Source: Bartonella koehlerae C-29
GTDB taxonomy: Bacteria > Pseudomonadota > Alphaproteobacteria > Rhizobiales > Rhizobiaceae
Length of the DNA stretch: 64,000 nucleotides
Direction: 5' to 3'
NCBI RefSeq assembly: GCF_000706625.1
Contig: NZ_KL407334.1
Span: 1,246,316-1,310,315 of the forward strand
This document shows positions 51,190-60,766 of the stretch, piece after piece; the stretch's first letter is position 1, and each line of letters starts with the position of its first letter. The notes below the pieces were generated by a model that saw only the letters and a program-made list of their open reading frames with translations, had not been told where the DNA came from and did not search any database. The translations under genes and the position numbers were made by a program.

Positions 51190-52500
51190 CTATACCATAG
51201 GTTCGATACGAATAAATTGAGACTTTGCAACAAGATGACCATCTTTTTCAATTTCTGCTAGCGCTTGTTGTACATTCACTTCCGTTGTTTCATGGGTTAT
51301 TAAAATAATTGTTTTCACACTCTGACCTTCCATAAAAGGCCTTTGAACAATCGATTCTAATGAGATGTTATTACCAGCCATATGCTTTGCAACCGCTGCA
51401 AAAACACCAGCGCGATCATGAACATTCAAACGAATAAAATAACCACCTGAATGATAAGAAATACGTGCTTTTTTGTGAGGGGCAAGCCCTAATGCGGGTT
51501 TTCCTAAAACAGGTGCATACTGAAAACCAGGACGAGCTTTCGCTATATCAGCCAAATCACCAATAACCGCTGATGCTGTTGCCGTTCCTCCAGCACCAGG
51601 ACCAGAAAGCAGTAATTCACCTAATAAATCACTTTGAATAGAAAGAGCATTCCTCACACCGTGAATCTGCGCAATCATTGATGATGTTGGTACCATTGTC
51701 GGATGAACACGTTGTTCGATTCCAGTATCGGTTTTTAATGCAACCCCTAACAGCTTAATCCGATACCCCAATTCATCAGCCGCACGGATATCAATCTGCG
51801 AAATATTGCTAATTCCTTCAACATAAACATCGTCTAACGAAACCGCTGTTCCAAATGCCAAACTTGTCAATAAAGCTAATTTATGAGCAGTATCATTTCC
51901 CTCAATATCAAAAGTAGGATCAACTTCAGCGTAACCAAGCCTCTGTGCATCTTCCAAACAATCTTTAAATGAAAGTCCTTCAGTAAACATACGTGTTAAT
52001 ATATAATTGCAGGTTCCATTAAGAATGCCATAAATCCGCGATATACGATTACTGACAAGTGATTCTCTCATCGCTTTGATGATAGGAATTCCCCCTGCAA
52101 CAGCAGCTTCAAAATGAAGAAAAACTCCTTTTTTTTCTGCACTAACAGCAAGTATCTCACCATGCTGAGCAAGAAGCGCTTTATTGGCAGTAACAACATG
52201 ATGTCCGGTCTCAAGCGCTTTTTTGACGGCTGCATACACCACATCTGATTTTCCACCAATTAACTCAACAAAAACATCAATCTCATCAGAAGATGCCATC
52301 TCCACAGGTGAATCGAACCATTTTACATCACTAAGATCAATTCCACGGTTGCGACTTTTGTCGCGCGCACTAACAGCAATAACTTTAATTGATCGACCGC
52401 ATTGGCAAGTCAAACTATTAGCTTTATCCTTTAGAATTCGAATAACTGAACTACCAACCGTACCAAGCCCTGCAATGCCAACTTTTAGAGATTCTTCCAT
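51190..52500 (-). CDS. hom: homoserine dehydrogenase
   Basis: Hom reduces aspartate semialdehyde to homoserine on the way to threonine and methionine. The 436 residues have the Rossmann start KVGIAGLGTVGSSVIRIL, the catalytic segment GILNGTCNYILTRM, then YAEVDPTFDIEGNDTAHKLALL and a C-terminal ACT domain (about 350-436) that probably senses threonine. Length is normal. glpX follows after 153 bases. Upstream is a long gap without genes. Confidence 0.96.
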   Translation of the reverse strand: MEESLKVGIAGLGTVGSSVIRILKDKANSLTCQCGRSIKVIAVSARDKSRNRGIDLSDVKWFDSPVEMASSDEIDVFVELIGGKSDVVYAAVKKALETGHHVVTANKALLAQHGEILAVSAEKKGVFLHFEAAVAGGIPIIKAMRESLVSNRISRIYGILNGTCNYILTRMFTEGLSFKDCLEDAQRLGYAEVDPTFDIEGNDTAHKLALLTSLAFGTAVSLDDVYVEGISNISQIDIRAADELGYRIKLLGVALKTDTGIEQRVHPTMVPTSSMIAQIHGVRNALSIQSDLLGELLLSGPGAGGTATASAVIGDLADIAKARPGFQYAPVLGKPALGLAPHKKARISYHSGGYFIRLNVHDRAGVFAAVAKHMAGNNISLESIVQRPFMEGQSVKTIILITHETTEVNVQQALAEIEKDGHLVAKSQFIRIEPMV

Positions 52501-53348
52501 TATATAATTGCTTATCCTTAATCTTCAATAAAAAACGTTAAATAATACGCAAATCAATGCTTTATAACCCATAAGATCTAAAGAAATCCCCTGCTCCATT
52601 TAACCCAATTTTTTCCTAATACGACAACCCTGCTCGTTCAATTAAAATCCTTAAAAAACACAAATATTTACCTTTAAAAAAGATTAAGAACTTTTATAAA
52701 ATAACTGATTAAGATACTAAAAACTAAAATTAGTACATGAAAAACTTGCACTTACTCCCACGCATTTCTTTTATACATTTTTCAAATGATAGCAAGCTAA
52801 AAGAAATCTTATTTTTTAAAGGCATTCCTAACGATAACTTTTATGAAAATAGAAGTGCTTCATAAGCTAACATAATTTTATATACATAATAATTTTATAT
52901 ACCTAAAAAACTATAACTTATCGATTTCCAATAGAAAAACTTATCCGCTATTCTAACACATGAAACATGTTTGACACATAAACCAAACTATTACAGATAC
53001 TTCCAATGGAAACTTTCAAAGCTTACAGATGCAGATTGTCATAAACAAATTATATAAAAGGATAGTTTTATTTCTAAGCAAAAACAAAATCTTTTTCACA
53101 AAAACTAAGTTCAATAAACAAAGAGCATAGCAACAAAAAGTTTCCAATGAACAATCAGAAACCGGTTCTTGAAAACTTGCTAAAATGTATACAGAATATC
53201 TCTTCCAATTTAACAAATATTAAAAACAACAGTCTTTATATATGATAATTTTTGAGACTCTCCAAAATAGCGATAAAATATATATCATAAATCAAGCTTT
53301 TATATTATGATACTAGAGATACATCAAAATCGATTTGTGAGATGAAAA
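52501..53348. other. AT-rich gap upstream of hom
   Basis: The hom promoter lies at the left end. A 14-base direct repeat, ATAATTTTATATAC, occurs at 52872-52885 and 52889-52902. No frame is convincing: the longest, on the minus strand at 53016-53216, gives a cysteine- and leucine-rich product without a known pattern. It probably contains older accessory debris joined to the recombinase pseudogene that follows. Confidence 0.45.
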
Positions 53349-53911
53349 ATGGTACTTCTTGGTTATGTGAGAGTGTCAACTCATCACAGGAAGTTAGCGT
53401 TTTAAACTGCTGAACTTAAAAATGCCGGAGTGCGAAAAGATTGTATCTTCACTGATATGAGGACGAGCGTGACTGATAAACGTGAGAGATTGCAACGGTT
53501 GCTTAATTGTGCAGAAAAGGATGATATTATTCTTTGTACAAAAATTGACAGACTTGGGCGCAATACTTCTGATATGATCCATATCATTGATAGTTGTTAG
53601 AAAAAGAGGGGATATATTCGTTTCTTAGAAAATGGTCTGAGTACCGGAGAGACAATGGGAGAAATGGTCATTCAAATTTTAGCTGCTTTAGCAGAATCCA
53701 AATGTGCATATATTTTGGAGCGGGCAAATGATGGACGCATTGCTGCTATGAAAGCAGGTTAAAGTTCGGTAGAAAACCTCATCCTAAAACAGAGATAGCA
53801 CTCTCACCTGATAAAACAAAAGATTTCATTCGAAAGGATATAGGAGAAAACAGGTGTTTCACGTGCTATTTATTTTCAGCTTAAACGACAGATCTCTGTA
53901 AGGAATCCATA
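53349..53911 (+). pseudogene. decayed serine recombinase (resolvase/invertase family)
   Basis: The start LLGYVRVST holds the catalytic serine of the resolvase/invertase family. Then follow a stop, TAELKNAGVRKDCIFTD, KIDRLGRNTSDMIHIID, a stop, RFLENGLSTGETMGEMVI and LAALAES, then a frameshift into GRKPHPKTEIALSPDK and GVSRAIYFQLKR, the DNA-binding helix-turn-helix tail. At least three stops or frameshifts make it dead. The short, single-domain layout is that of Hin/Gin-type invertases and transposon resolvases. It marks the left edge of the decayed accessory stretch; inverted repeats for it to act on were not found. Confidence 0.85.
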
Positions 53912-54642
53912 GTGTTTTTTCTGATTAAGTTCAATCATTAGATTAATATATGAATGTCTATTACAGAAAGAAGTTTTCTATGAAAAAGGAATTACCAAAG
54001 AGCTATATGACTGATTCAGAACGTGAAGAATTGCGACTAGAAGGTTTGGATTAGGACGGTATTGTATACTGCCGAGTGAGAAACAGCTGACGTGCTAAAA
54101 TAGCGAAGCAGCATAGGAATGGTTGGCAATGATTGAGCTTCCTGCGCAAACAATGTTTATTTCTTAAAATCGGCATTGAGAAACATTTAAAAGCCTCCAC
54201 TCAAATTATCAAAAAATGCCTTGCGTTCTTCTTCTCTAATTTCTAGAAATTTTCGTTCCTCTGTTGAAGTCCTACGGCCTTTTCATGATAAAAAATTTTT
54301 TTTTTAGCTTCTTTTAACATTAATAGTGCTACTTTAATCGTTTGAATATAGTATAGTCATAAAAACTCTTAACTTCATCAGTTCATTTTTTAATATTTTT
54401 ATTTGGAATAAAAAGCGTATCATTCATTTTTGTGATCTTACAATTAATATTGTACAATCGATATTAATTTCAATATCTTTATCCTAAGTGCCTTATATTC
54501 CCACCTTAAAAACAAATCTTACTACACTTAGGTGATTGCCATCCGTCCAGGTTATAACTTGAATGTCATAGTAACAAAAAATATTATTCTTTCAGCTTAG
54601 TGAAAATATCCGATGACAGGCATCACGGCCTTAGCTTTCTCT
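53912..54642. other. unreadable accessory debris
   Basis: Short open pieces exist: on the plus strand from 53980, KKELPKSYMTDSEREELRLE followed by a stop; on the minus strand at 54300-54210, GRRTSTEERKFLEIREEERK and AFFDNLSGG. Neither belongs to a family I recognise. Both look like parts of broken genes. The rest is closed in all frames. Confidence 0.4.
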
Positions 54643-54950
54643 TTAGGCAAGAAGTTTTACGGCCTACCCTTTTTCTGTTAACAAGTCGATCGCTTGTTTA
54701 TCAAATAAAACAAAAGTTTTATAATCTAGCCAATTATTCTCGTAGGCCATGATCACATCAGCAAAATCCGCACCAGCTTCAAGGATGGCAAGCCCTGCTT
54801 CAACAGTTGGCCAATTTATTACTACTTACTGATTGCCAGAAAATCACGTAACATCCCAGCTACATTTTCTTTTGATAATTGTGCACCTCAACGAAGTACC
54901 CAAACAAGTTCACATAGACAAGGCAAAAAATAGCTTTTAGCGAAGCTTCT
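54643..54950 (-). pseudogene. decayed VapC-like PIN-domain toxin gene
   Basis: The minus strand reads LCELVWVLR, a stop, GAQLSKENVAGMLRDFLA, a stop, then a clean stretch INWPTVEAGLAILEAGADFA, DVIMAYENNWLDYKTFVLFD and KQAIDLLTEKG followed by a stop. CELVWVL, the LEAGADFAD acidic motif and the FDKQA end are typical of VapC ribonucleases of type II toxin-antitoxin systems. The N-terminal part with the first acidic residue is lost or unreadable. Three stops rule out function. It lies directly behind the hipA remnant on the same strand. Confidence 0.8.
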
Positions 54951-55030
54951 TTTAAGCTAAAGTAAGCTAAAAACAAACAATTTTTCATGATTGAATTGTC
55001 TATCATGACATAAAGTGGAAAGAGAAAAGC

Positions 55031-56268
55031 TTAAAATTTTAAATGTTGAGAACGTTTTTGAATAATATTCATAATTGCACTAAAAACTTCAGAATTCAAA
55101 TCTTGCATCTTAAGTTCTTTTTTTAATTTTATTGCCTTATCATTAATTGAAACAATCATTCTTTTTATTTGCTTTTCCAAAGATAATTAAGATTCTTTTG
55201 TATTAGCAACCATTTTATAAAATGACGTAAATATGTATTTTCGGCATATACTCTCCTCCTATTTTTATAGCCATTTTCTGAGATAAATCTGGATAAATAG
55301 CTATATTAATAAATCATATGCAGGAGAAAACTTTGTTTTTTTGTCTATAAAGGAGGGAAAAATTTTTGCCCTGAACATCAGCATTAGTAACTAAAAAATT
55401 AAAAATAACTATATTTTAAAAATTTAGTTGATCGACAGCAAGATGCACCGTACGTTGAGAAATAATAGCCTGAATAGCCTGACACGCGGGAATATTGGGG
55501 TCTCTTTCACGTTCATATTTAAGCTCTGGAGCAATACTAAGTGCTTAAAAAAAATCCTCGTGATGAATACGCAAGACCGTTCTATTAGCGGCTATTTGAC
55601 GATCATATATGCTAATAAGATAGTAAGGTGTGTTATTCACAAAATGTAAATGTACTTCGGGCACATTAATGTCCATGAGTTTCGCTAAATTCATACAAAA
55701 ATTCGTTATGCGCACTATCATTAATATGCTCAATCAGGGACTTCAAAATGTAAGTAATAGGAGCACCTCCCTTAATAAGCTGTATACGGTTATCTTTAAA
55801 GCCACCCTCCAACTTATCTTGCCCTCCAACAAAAGATAATCTATAGTCATTATTTCCAGCAAGCATCGAACGATGTTGATACACTCAAAAAATTCTTTTA
55901 ACTGATCAGCATTAAGGGGTCTCTGTATCATCGGTTGGTAAATGTGGAACTTGTCCATGTAGATATAAAGAAAGAGCTCCAGCATAATCCCCACCAGCAG
56001 ATTCAAGCAAAGCAGAAGCATTTCGTTCCGAAAGTCCTAAATGATTTACCAAACGATGTCTTACATTCTCATCAGACAAAAGACCAGAAAAGAAAGCTTT
56101 GATCGATTGTCCTTTATAAGCTTTAAAACTGAGAGGAAAATTAACAGAAACTTGATGCACATAATCTTTATCATAGGGAAGCATCAGATCTTCACTTAAT
56201 TTTTTGATATAATTATCCGATTAGTTTTGTATGCAAATAAATTGTACGGGACGTTTTTTATTCTTTAC
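55031..56268 (-). pseudogene. decayed HipA-like serine/threonine kinase toxin gene
   Basis: The whole length of a HipA protein (about 410 codons) can be followed on the minus strand across several frames. The N-terminal domain reads KAFFSGLLSDENVRHRLVNH and ALLESAGGDYAGALSLY (56184-55912). Next come LSFVGGQDKLEGGFKDN with the kinase glycine/lysine region, ITYILKSLIEHI, NEFLYEFSET and NTPYYLISIYDR. Then IVIFNFLVTNADVQGKNFSL, where NADxxxKN is the catalytic loop, IYPDLSQKMAIKIGGEY, and the C-terminal helices to QKRSQHLKF. At least five stops or frameshifts break it. A few codons reading DLEDEVLRRKE end just upstream and may be the tail of a lost hipB antitoxin. Confidence 0.85.
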
Positions 56269-57350
56269 GCCGTAAAACTTCGTCCTCTAGATCGTGGAGG
56301 AGGTGACTTTATGTATCGTAGAACTTTAAAAAACAAATAGTTAAGTTAATATATCTCAGAAATTATAAATTAAGAGAATGGGTGAAATAAAACTGCTAAA
56401 AGATAATATTACACCTTTACCATATTGTACAAGCTTGAGCTATATGAAAAATCTCTTTTTTTCATCCAAAAGTCTTAAACACCCTATATATTTAAATGAA
56501 TTTTTACATCAAAGTAACAATTATAAAACTTAATTTGTATACAATACAATCCTGAAATATTGTAAAATAAAGATGAAATTTGGAGACTCGAAACATTTGA
56601 TATCAACTGATCAATAAAAGCTTGAAATGTTAAGAAATTAAGTTTTTTGATACTTCAATCATCTCTCTGGATAAAGAGCACCTTCTAGACAAAAACCATT
56701 TAGTTGCAAGGAGTAGATTGTAATTTTTTCCAAAGTTTTTTTGTTCAATCATTGTGAAGTAAATATGATGAAAAGTGATTATTCAATTCCGCTTTACGCA
56801 ATATGATTCAATGTTTTTCATTTTTATGATATGCATTCTTTTTCATTCAATTAACTCAATCTATAAGCTTATACCTGAGAAACAACTTTATACGATCGCA
56901 TTACTTATGAGATTAATAATAAGTATTGTTTTTTTAATTCAGTAAACCACTCTAGAGTAGCTTTTTTACTACTCAAATTCTAGAAAAATACTCTTTTTCA
57001 TGAGAAATTTTTGAGCAATTAAAGCAAGACTCTCATCACCTAAAAATTAATAGAATCGTACCATGATACAGTATCTCAAAAAAACTAATTTTATTTTCTG
57101 CTCTTTCTCAAACCAAAAATAACAAAAAATAGCATTCGATTATTGTAACTCTAACACAAAAACTTTCTATTAATCGTTATAAATACTCTCTATATTTTCT
57201 CATACAAAACTCTAAAAAGTAAAATGACCTAAACGAGTGTCACAGAGACGTACGCAAAAAATAATTTAATAAAATAGGTTTTTTTCAAAAAAATTACACA
57301 GAGGACTTGCGAAGTAAAAAGATCCTCTCTATAAGCCTCATCATTGGTTT
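56269..57350. other. long gap between hipA remnant and tRNA-Glu
   Basis: About 1 kb of AT-rich DNA with no open frame of note. The left end may hold traces of hipB (to about 56330). The right end holds the tRNA-Glu promoter. No repeat of the tRNA 3' end, which would mark an attachment site, was seen. Confidence 0.45.
57307..57335 (+). promoter_or_regulatory. housekeeping promoter of tRNA-Glu
   Basis: TTGCGA (57307-57312) and TATAAG (57330-57335) are separated by exactly 17 bases and lie 15 bases before the tRNA, a good fit to a sigma-70-type promoter. AGAGGA (57300-57305) and TCCTCT (57323-57328) form an inverted repeat across it. Confidence 0.6.
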
Positions 57351-57425
57351 GCGCCCATCGTCTAGCGGTCAGGACGCCGCCCTTTCACGGCGGAAACAGG
57401 GGTTCAATTCCCCTTGGGCGTACCA
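57351..57425 (+). tRNA. tRNA-Glu (UUC)
   Basis: A full cloverleaf can be drawn: acceptor GCGCCCA with TGGGCGT (one G-T pair), a D arm with GTCTAGCGGTCAGGAC, the anticodon stem CCGCC/GGCGG around CTTTCAC with anticodon TTC, and the T arm GGGG-TTCAATT-CCCC. The 3' CCA is encoded. It is the only tRNA found in the window, and it stands alone. Confidence 0.96.
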
Positions 57426-57958
57426 TTCTCTTTTCCAATTCATTTAATGTTTTGATTTTATTTATTTTTTCAAGATAAGAGATGTATATAAGTGAATAGG
57501 ATTTCCAAATGTAGCTGCTCTACAAAGCACGTTCTTGACGGATTACTTTTAATAATTCTTCTGTGAGAAATTATCCAAAGCTCTAACTAACGTACTAACA
57601 AAAAGAATCAAAAAGTTTTATTGTAAAACTCTTGCTGTAAACATTTGCCTCTTTTCTCAATAGTGCTGCTATCTCTTGAATCTAAAAAGTATAGTGTAAT
57701 GATCTTTTCTTCCATTCCAAGTAGCTAGACACCTTTCTTCAATCTTTACAGAGGGTAAAGATGTTACCGATACGTCTCGTTTCTCAGCCATAGCTATAAG
57801 ACATAAGTTTCTCAATAAAAATTTTTACACTCTATGGGTGAATATATTCTAATCATATCACATTTAAATCCCACTCTACCATCTCCCTGTTTTTACTTTT
57901 CATTATAAGCCTAAAAGTGCTATAAAAATAACATCACTTAAACGAAAAAGGACTTCTA
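57426..57958. other. gap between tRNA-Glu and icd
   Basis: No convincing gene. On the minus strand around 57800-57690 a short piece reads AEKRDVSVTSLPSVKIEERC and then LATWNGRKDH before stops, a possible gene scrap of unknown family. The icd promoter should lie in the last 150 bases. Confidence 0.4.
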
Positions 57959-59173
57959 ATGATAAAAATCAAAGTGAAAAACCCCATTGTTGAAATCGAT
58001 GGGGATGAAATGACACGTATCATCTGGAAATATATCAAAGATAAATTGATCTACCCCTATCTAGACATTGAACTCAAATATTACGATCTTTCCGTGGAAA
58101 ATCGGGACGCAACCAATGATCAGGTAACTATTGATTCTGCCAATGCTATTAAAAAATATGGTGTTGGTATAAAATGCGCAACCATAACACCAGATGAATC
58201 GCGTGTAAAAGAATTCAATTTAAAAAAAATGTGGAAATCACCTAATGGCACAATTCGTAATATTTTAGGAGGTGTCATTTTTCGCGAACCTATTATCTGT
58301 AAAAATGTCCCACGCCTCGTTCCTAACTGGACAAAGCCAATTATTATCGGACGTCATGCTTTTGGTGATCAATATAAAGCAACGGATTTTAAATTTCCTG
58401 GCAAAGGAAAGTTAAGTATTAAATTTATTGGCGATAACAACCAAATTATCGAACATGATGTTTTTGACGCCCCAAGTTCAGGGGTTGCTATGGCTATGTA
58501 TAACCTTGATGAATCAATTTGTGATTTTGCTCGTGCATCTTTTAATTACGGACTACAGCGGAATCTTCCAGTTTATCTTTCAACAAAAAATACCATCCTG
58601 AAAGCTTACGATGGTCGTTTTAAAGACATCTTTCAAGAAATATTTGATACAGAATTTAAAGCTGAATTTGAAAATCACAAACTATATTATGAACATCGCC
58701 TGATTGATGACATGGTCGCTTCTGCACTGAAATGGTCAGGGGGCTACGTGTGGGCATGTAAAAACTATGATGGTGATGTTCAATCAGATATCATTGCTCA
58801 AGGCTTTGGTTCCCTTGGTCTTATGACCTCTGTTCTCATGACACCAGACGGTAAAATTGTTGAAGCAGAAGCTGCACACGGTACAGTAACACGCCATTAT
58901 CGTCAATATCAAAAAAATGAAGAAACATCAACAAATTCTATTGCATCTATTTTCGCATGGACACGTGGACTGACGCATCGTGCCAAACTTGATAACAATG
59001 AGAAATTAAAAAACTTTGCCACAACACTAGAAAACGTTTGTATTAAAACCATTGAAGAAGGTTTTATGACCAAAGATCTCGCACTTTTAATCGGATATAA
59101 ACAAAAATGGCTTTCTACAACAGGTTTCCTCGATAAAATTGATGAAAATCTCAAAAAAGCAATGGGAAAGTAA
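57959..59173 (+). CDS. icd: NADP-dependent isocitrate dehydrogenase, dimeric eukaryote-like type
   Basis: Icd converts isocitrate to 2-oxoglutarate and makes NADPH in the citric acid cycle. The 404 residues belong to the type shared with mitochondria: [20 protein letters not shown] at the start, the substrate loop [20 protein letters not shown], Asp metal ligands in [18 protein letters not shown], and [13 protein letters not shown] at the cofactor site, whose Arg and His suit NADP. Length is normal. AAAAGGA lies before the ATG. It stands alone; an MFS gene follows 122 bases later. Confidence 0.96.
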   Translation: MIKIKVKNPIVEIDGDEMTRIIWKYIKDKLIYPYLDIELKYYDLSVENRDATNDQVTIDSANAIKKYGVGIKCATITPDESRVKEFNLKKMWKSPNGTIRNILGGVIFREPIICKNVPRLVPNWTKPIIIGRHAFGDQYKATDFKFPGKGKLSIKFIGDNNQIIEHDVFDAPSSGVAMAMYNLDESICDFARASFNYGLQRNLPVYLSTKNTILKAYDGRFKDIFQEIFDTEFKAEFENHKLYYEHRLIDDMVASALKWSGGYVWACKNYDGDVQSDIIAQGFGSLGLMTSVLMTPDGKIVEAEAAHGTVTRHYRQYQKNEETSTNSIASIFAWTRGLTHRAKLDNNEKLKNFATTLENVCIKTIEEGFMTKDLALLIGYKQKWLSTTGFLDKIDENLKKAMGK

Positions 59174-59295
59174 GCCATAACTTCATTTAAATTCTAAAAC
59201 TCTTCTAAAAGAGGGCTTTGAACCTTCCCTTGGCAAATGCAAAAAACTACCTTATAAATTAGATAGGAGGGATTTTTTATAAATAGTAAAAAAAA

Positions 59296-60723
59296 ATGAA
59301 AAAACAAAACTGGTCTGCACTTTTATGGGGTGAGAATAGTATTTGCTTTCTAACGTTTGCAGGCGGTGTTATATTACACGCTACCAACGTTTATATTGTT
59401 GTGACTATTTTGCCCTCTCTTATGAATGATATTGGTGGTGAGCTTTATTATTCTTGGGTAGCTATTGTTTTTATAACAGCTTCACTCCTTGGTACTGCAC
59501 TTGCAACAAAAATATTAGGGAAAACAGGCCCTCGCAGAGCTTATTTTATCTCTGGCCTCGTCTTTATCGTTGGCACTTTCACGTGCAGCATTGCTTCGAA
59601 TATGCCATTATTTTTAGTAGGACGCTTTGTTCAAGGATTTGGAAGTGGTTCTCTGTTATCCTTATCCTATTCTATGGTACGTATTATTTTCAATCCATCT
59701 TTATGGTCACATGCGTTAAGTGTTATCTCTGGAATGTGGGGAATATCAACATTGTTAGGACCAGCTATCGGGGGTATTTCTGTACAATATGGCGTATGGA
59801 GAGTATCCTTTTGGATAATTGGCGCATTAGCAATAATCTTCTCACTTATAGCTCTGAAAGTTTTGCCAAAAGAAAATAAAAATGATATTCCAACATTTCC
59901 ACTCCCCCTCCTACAACTTTTCATACTTACCTTATTAATTTTTATCATTTCTGCTGGGGGAGCTACGAATACAACAATTACAAAAATATGCGGATTAGTT
60001 GTCGGATTAAGTCTTCTCTTTGTTCTAGCAAAGATCGAATCCTCTACACTTCATCCTATGTTACCACGTAAATCCTTTTCCTTCTCTTCTGAGTTTTTTC
60101 CTGTTTATGCATTAATCCTGATTATGACAACAATCGTGTACAGTATAGAGCTTTATTTCCCACTTTTCCTTCAAGAGCTTCATGGACAAGCCCCACTCAC
60201 TGCTGGTTATATAGCGGCCCTCATGAGCCTTGGTTGGACATGTGGTGCTCTATTAAGTGCTGATATATCGGCAAAAAAAATTTGTAAAATTATCATCTAT
60301 TCCCCCATATTAAGCCTATTAGGCATAGGCATTCTTTTATGGTTTATTCCAACAGAAGTTTCCACACCTGAATATATTTTTATTATTTGCTTAGCATTGT
60401 TTGCTATTGGAATAAGTGCTGGCATAGCATGGCCGCATTTGTTAAAACGGATTTTACAATGTGCAAACGATGAAGATTCTTTGCGTGCCAGCGAATCCCT
60501 TACTTCTGTACAGTTATTTTCAGGTGCGTTAAGCGCAACAGTAGCAGGAACAATCACCAATCTTGCTGGCCTATTTGATCCTGGAGGGATCATCGGAATG
60601 ATTTTAGCAGCCAAAACTCTTCTTGCAGCACTTATCAGTCTTTTATTCTGTCTTGGCATTCCATTTGCTCTACGCGTTTCTTCCAGCCTATTAAAAAACC
60701 CAACAGGACAACCAAAGAACTAA
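59296..60723 (+). CDS. MFS transporter, probably DHA2 (14-helix) type
   Basis: This inner-membrane protein has 475 residues with about 14 hydrophobic helices, the size of DHA2 drug/proton antiporters. Helix 1 has HATNVYIVVTILPSLMNDIG, helix 4-5 has GRFVQGFGSGSLLSLSYSMV, and motif C-like GMWGISTLLGPAIGG is clear. Motif A is weak (KILGKTGPRRAYF). The substrate is unknown. The ATG is preceded by nine adenines, and the only ribosome-site-like AGGAGG lies 25 bases upstream, unusually far; a stop codon closes the frame in between, so no earlier start is possible. It is convergent with a second MFS gene. Confidence 0.82.
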   Translation: MKKQNWSALLWGENSICFLTFAGGVILHATNVYIVVTILPSLMNDIGGELYYSWVAIVFITASLLGTALATKILGKTGPRRAYFISGLVFIVGTFTCSIASNMPLFLVGRFVQGFGSGSLLSLSYSMVRIIFNPSLWSHALSVISGMWGISTLLGPAIGGISVQYGVWRVSFWIIGALAIIFSLIALKVLPKENKNDIPTFPLPLLQLFILTLLIFIISAGGATNTTITKICGLVVGLSLLFVLAKIESSTLHPMLPRKSFSFSSEFFPVYALILIMTTIVYSIELYFPLFLQELHGQAPLTAGYIAALMSLGWTCGALLSADISAKKICKIIIYSPILSLLGIGILLWFIPTEVSTPEYIFIICLALFAIGISAGIAWPHLLKRILQCANDEDSLRASESLTSVQLFSGALSATVAGTITNLAGLFDPGGIIGMILAAKTLLAALISLLFCLGIPFALRVSSSLLKNPTGQPKN

Positions 60724-60725
60724 AT

Positions 60726-60748
60726 AGAGAAAAAAATATTTTTTCTCT
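60726..60748. terminator. bidirectional terminator-like palindrome between MFS genes
   Basis: AGAGAAAAAA and TTTTTTCTCT form a near-perfect palindrome 3 bases after the stop of the first MFS gene and 19 before the stop of the second. It has few G-C pairs, but it offers T-runs on both strands and suits two convergent genes. Confidence 0.45.
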
Positions 60749-60766
60749 CAAGAACAAAAGGAAATG

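Noticed and set aside
52872-52902. 14-base direct repeat as a CRISPR or iteron
   Set aside because: Only two copies, separated by three bases and made of A and T almost entirely; too simple for either.
53016-53216. 66-codon minus-strand frame rich in Cys and Leu
   Set aside because: Composition is that of translated AT-rich DNA, there is no ribosome site, and it lies in a debris region.
55050-55230. Possible antitoxin gene upstream of the vapC remnant
   Set aside because: The helical product (ending QKRSQHLKF) turned out to be the C-terminal part of HipA, continuous with the kinase catalytic loop in the neighbouring frames.
57351-57425. tRNA-Glu as a used attachment site
   Set aside because: No second copy of its 3' end and no intact integrase were found in the window, so integration here remains a guess.
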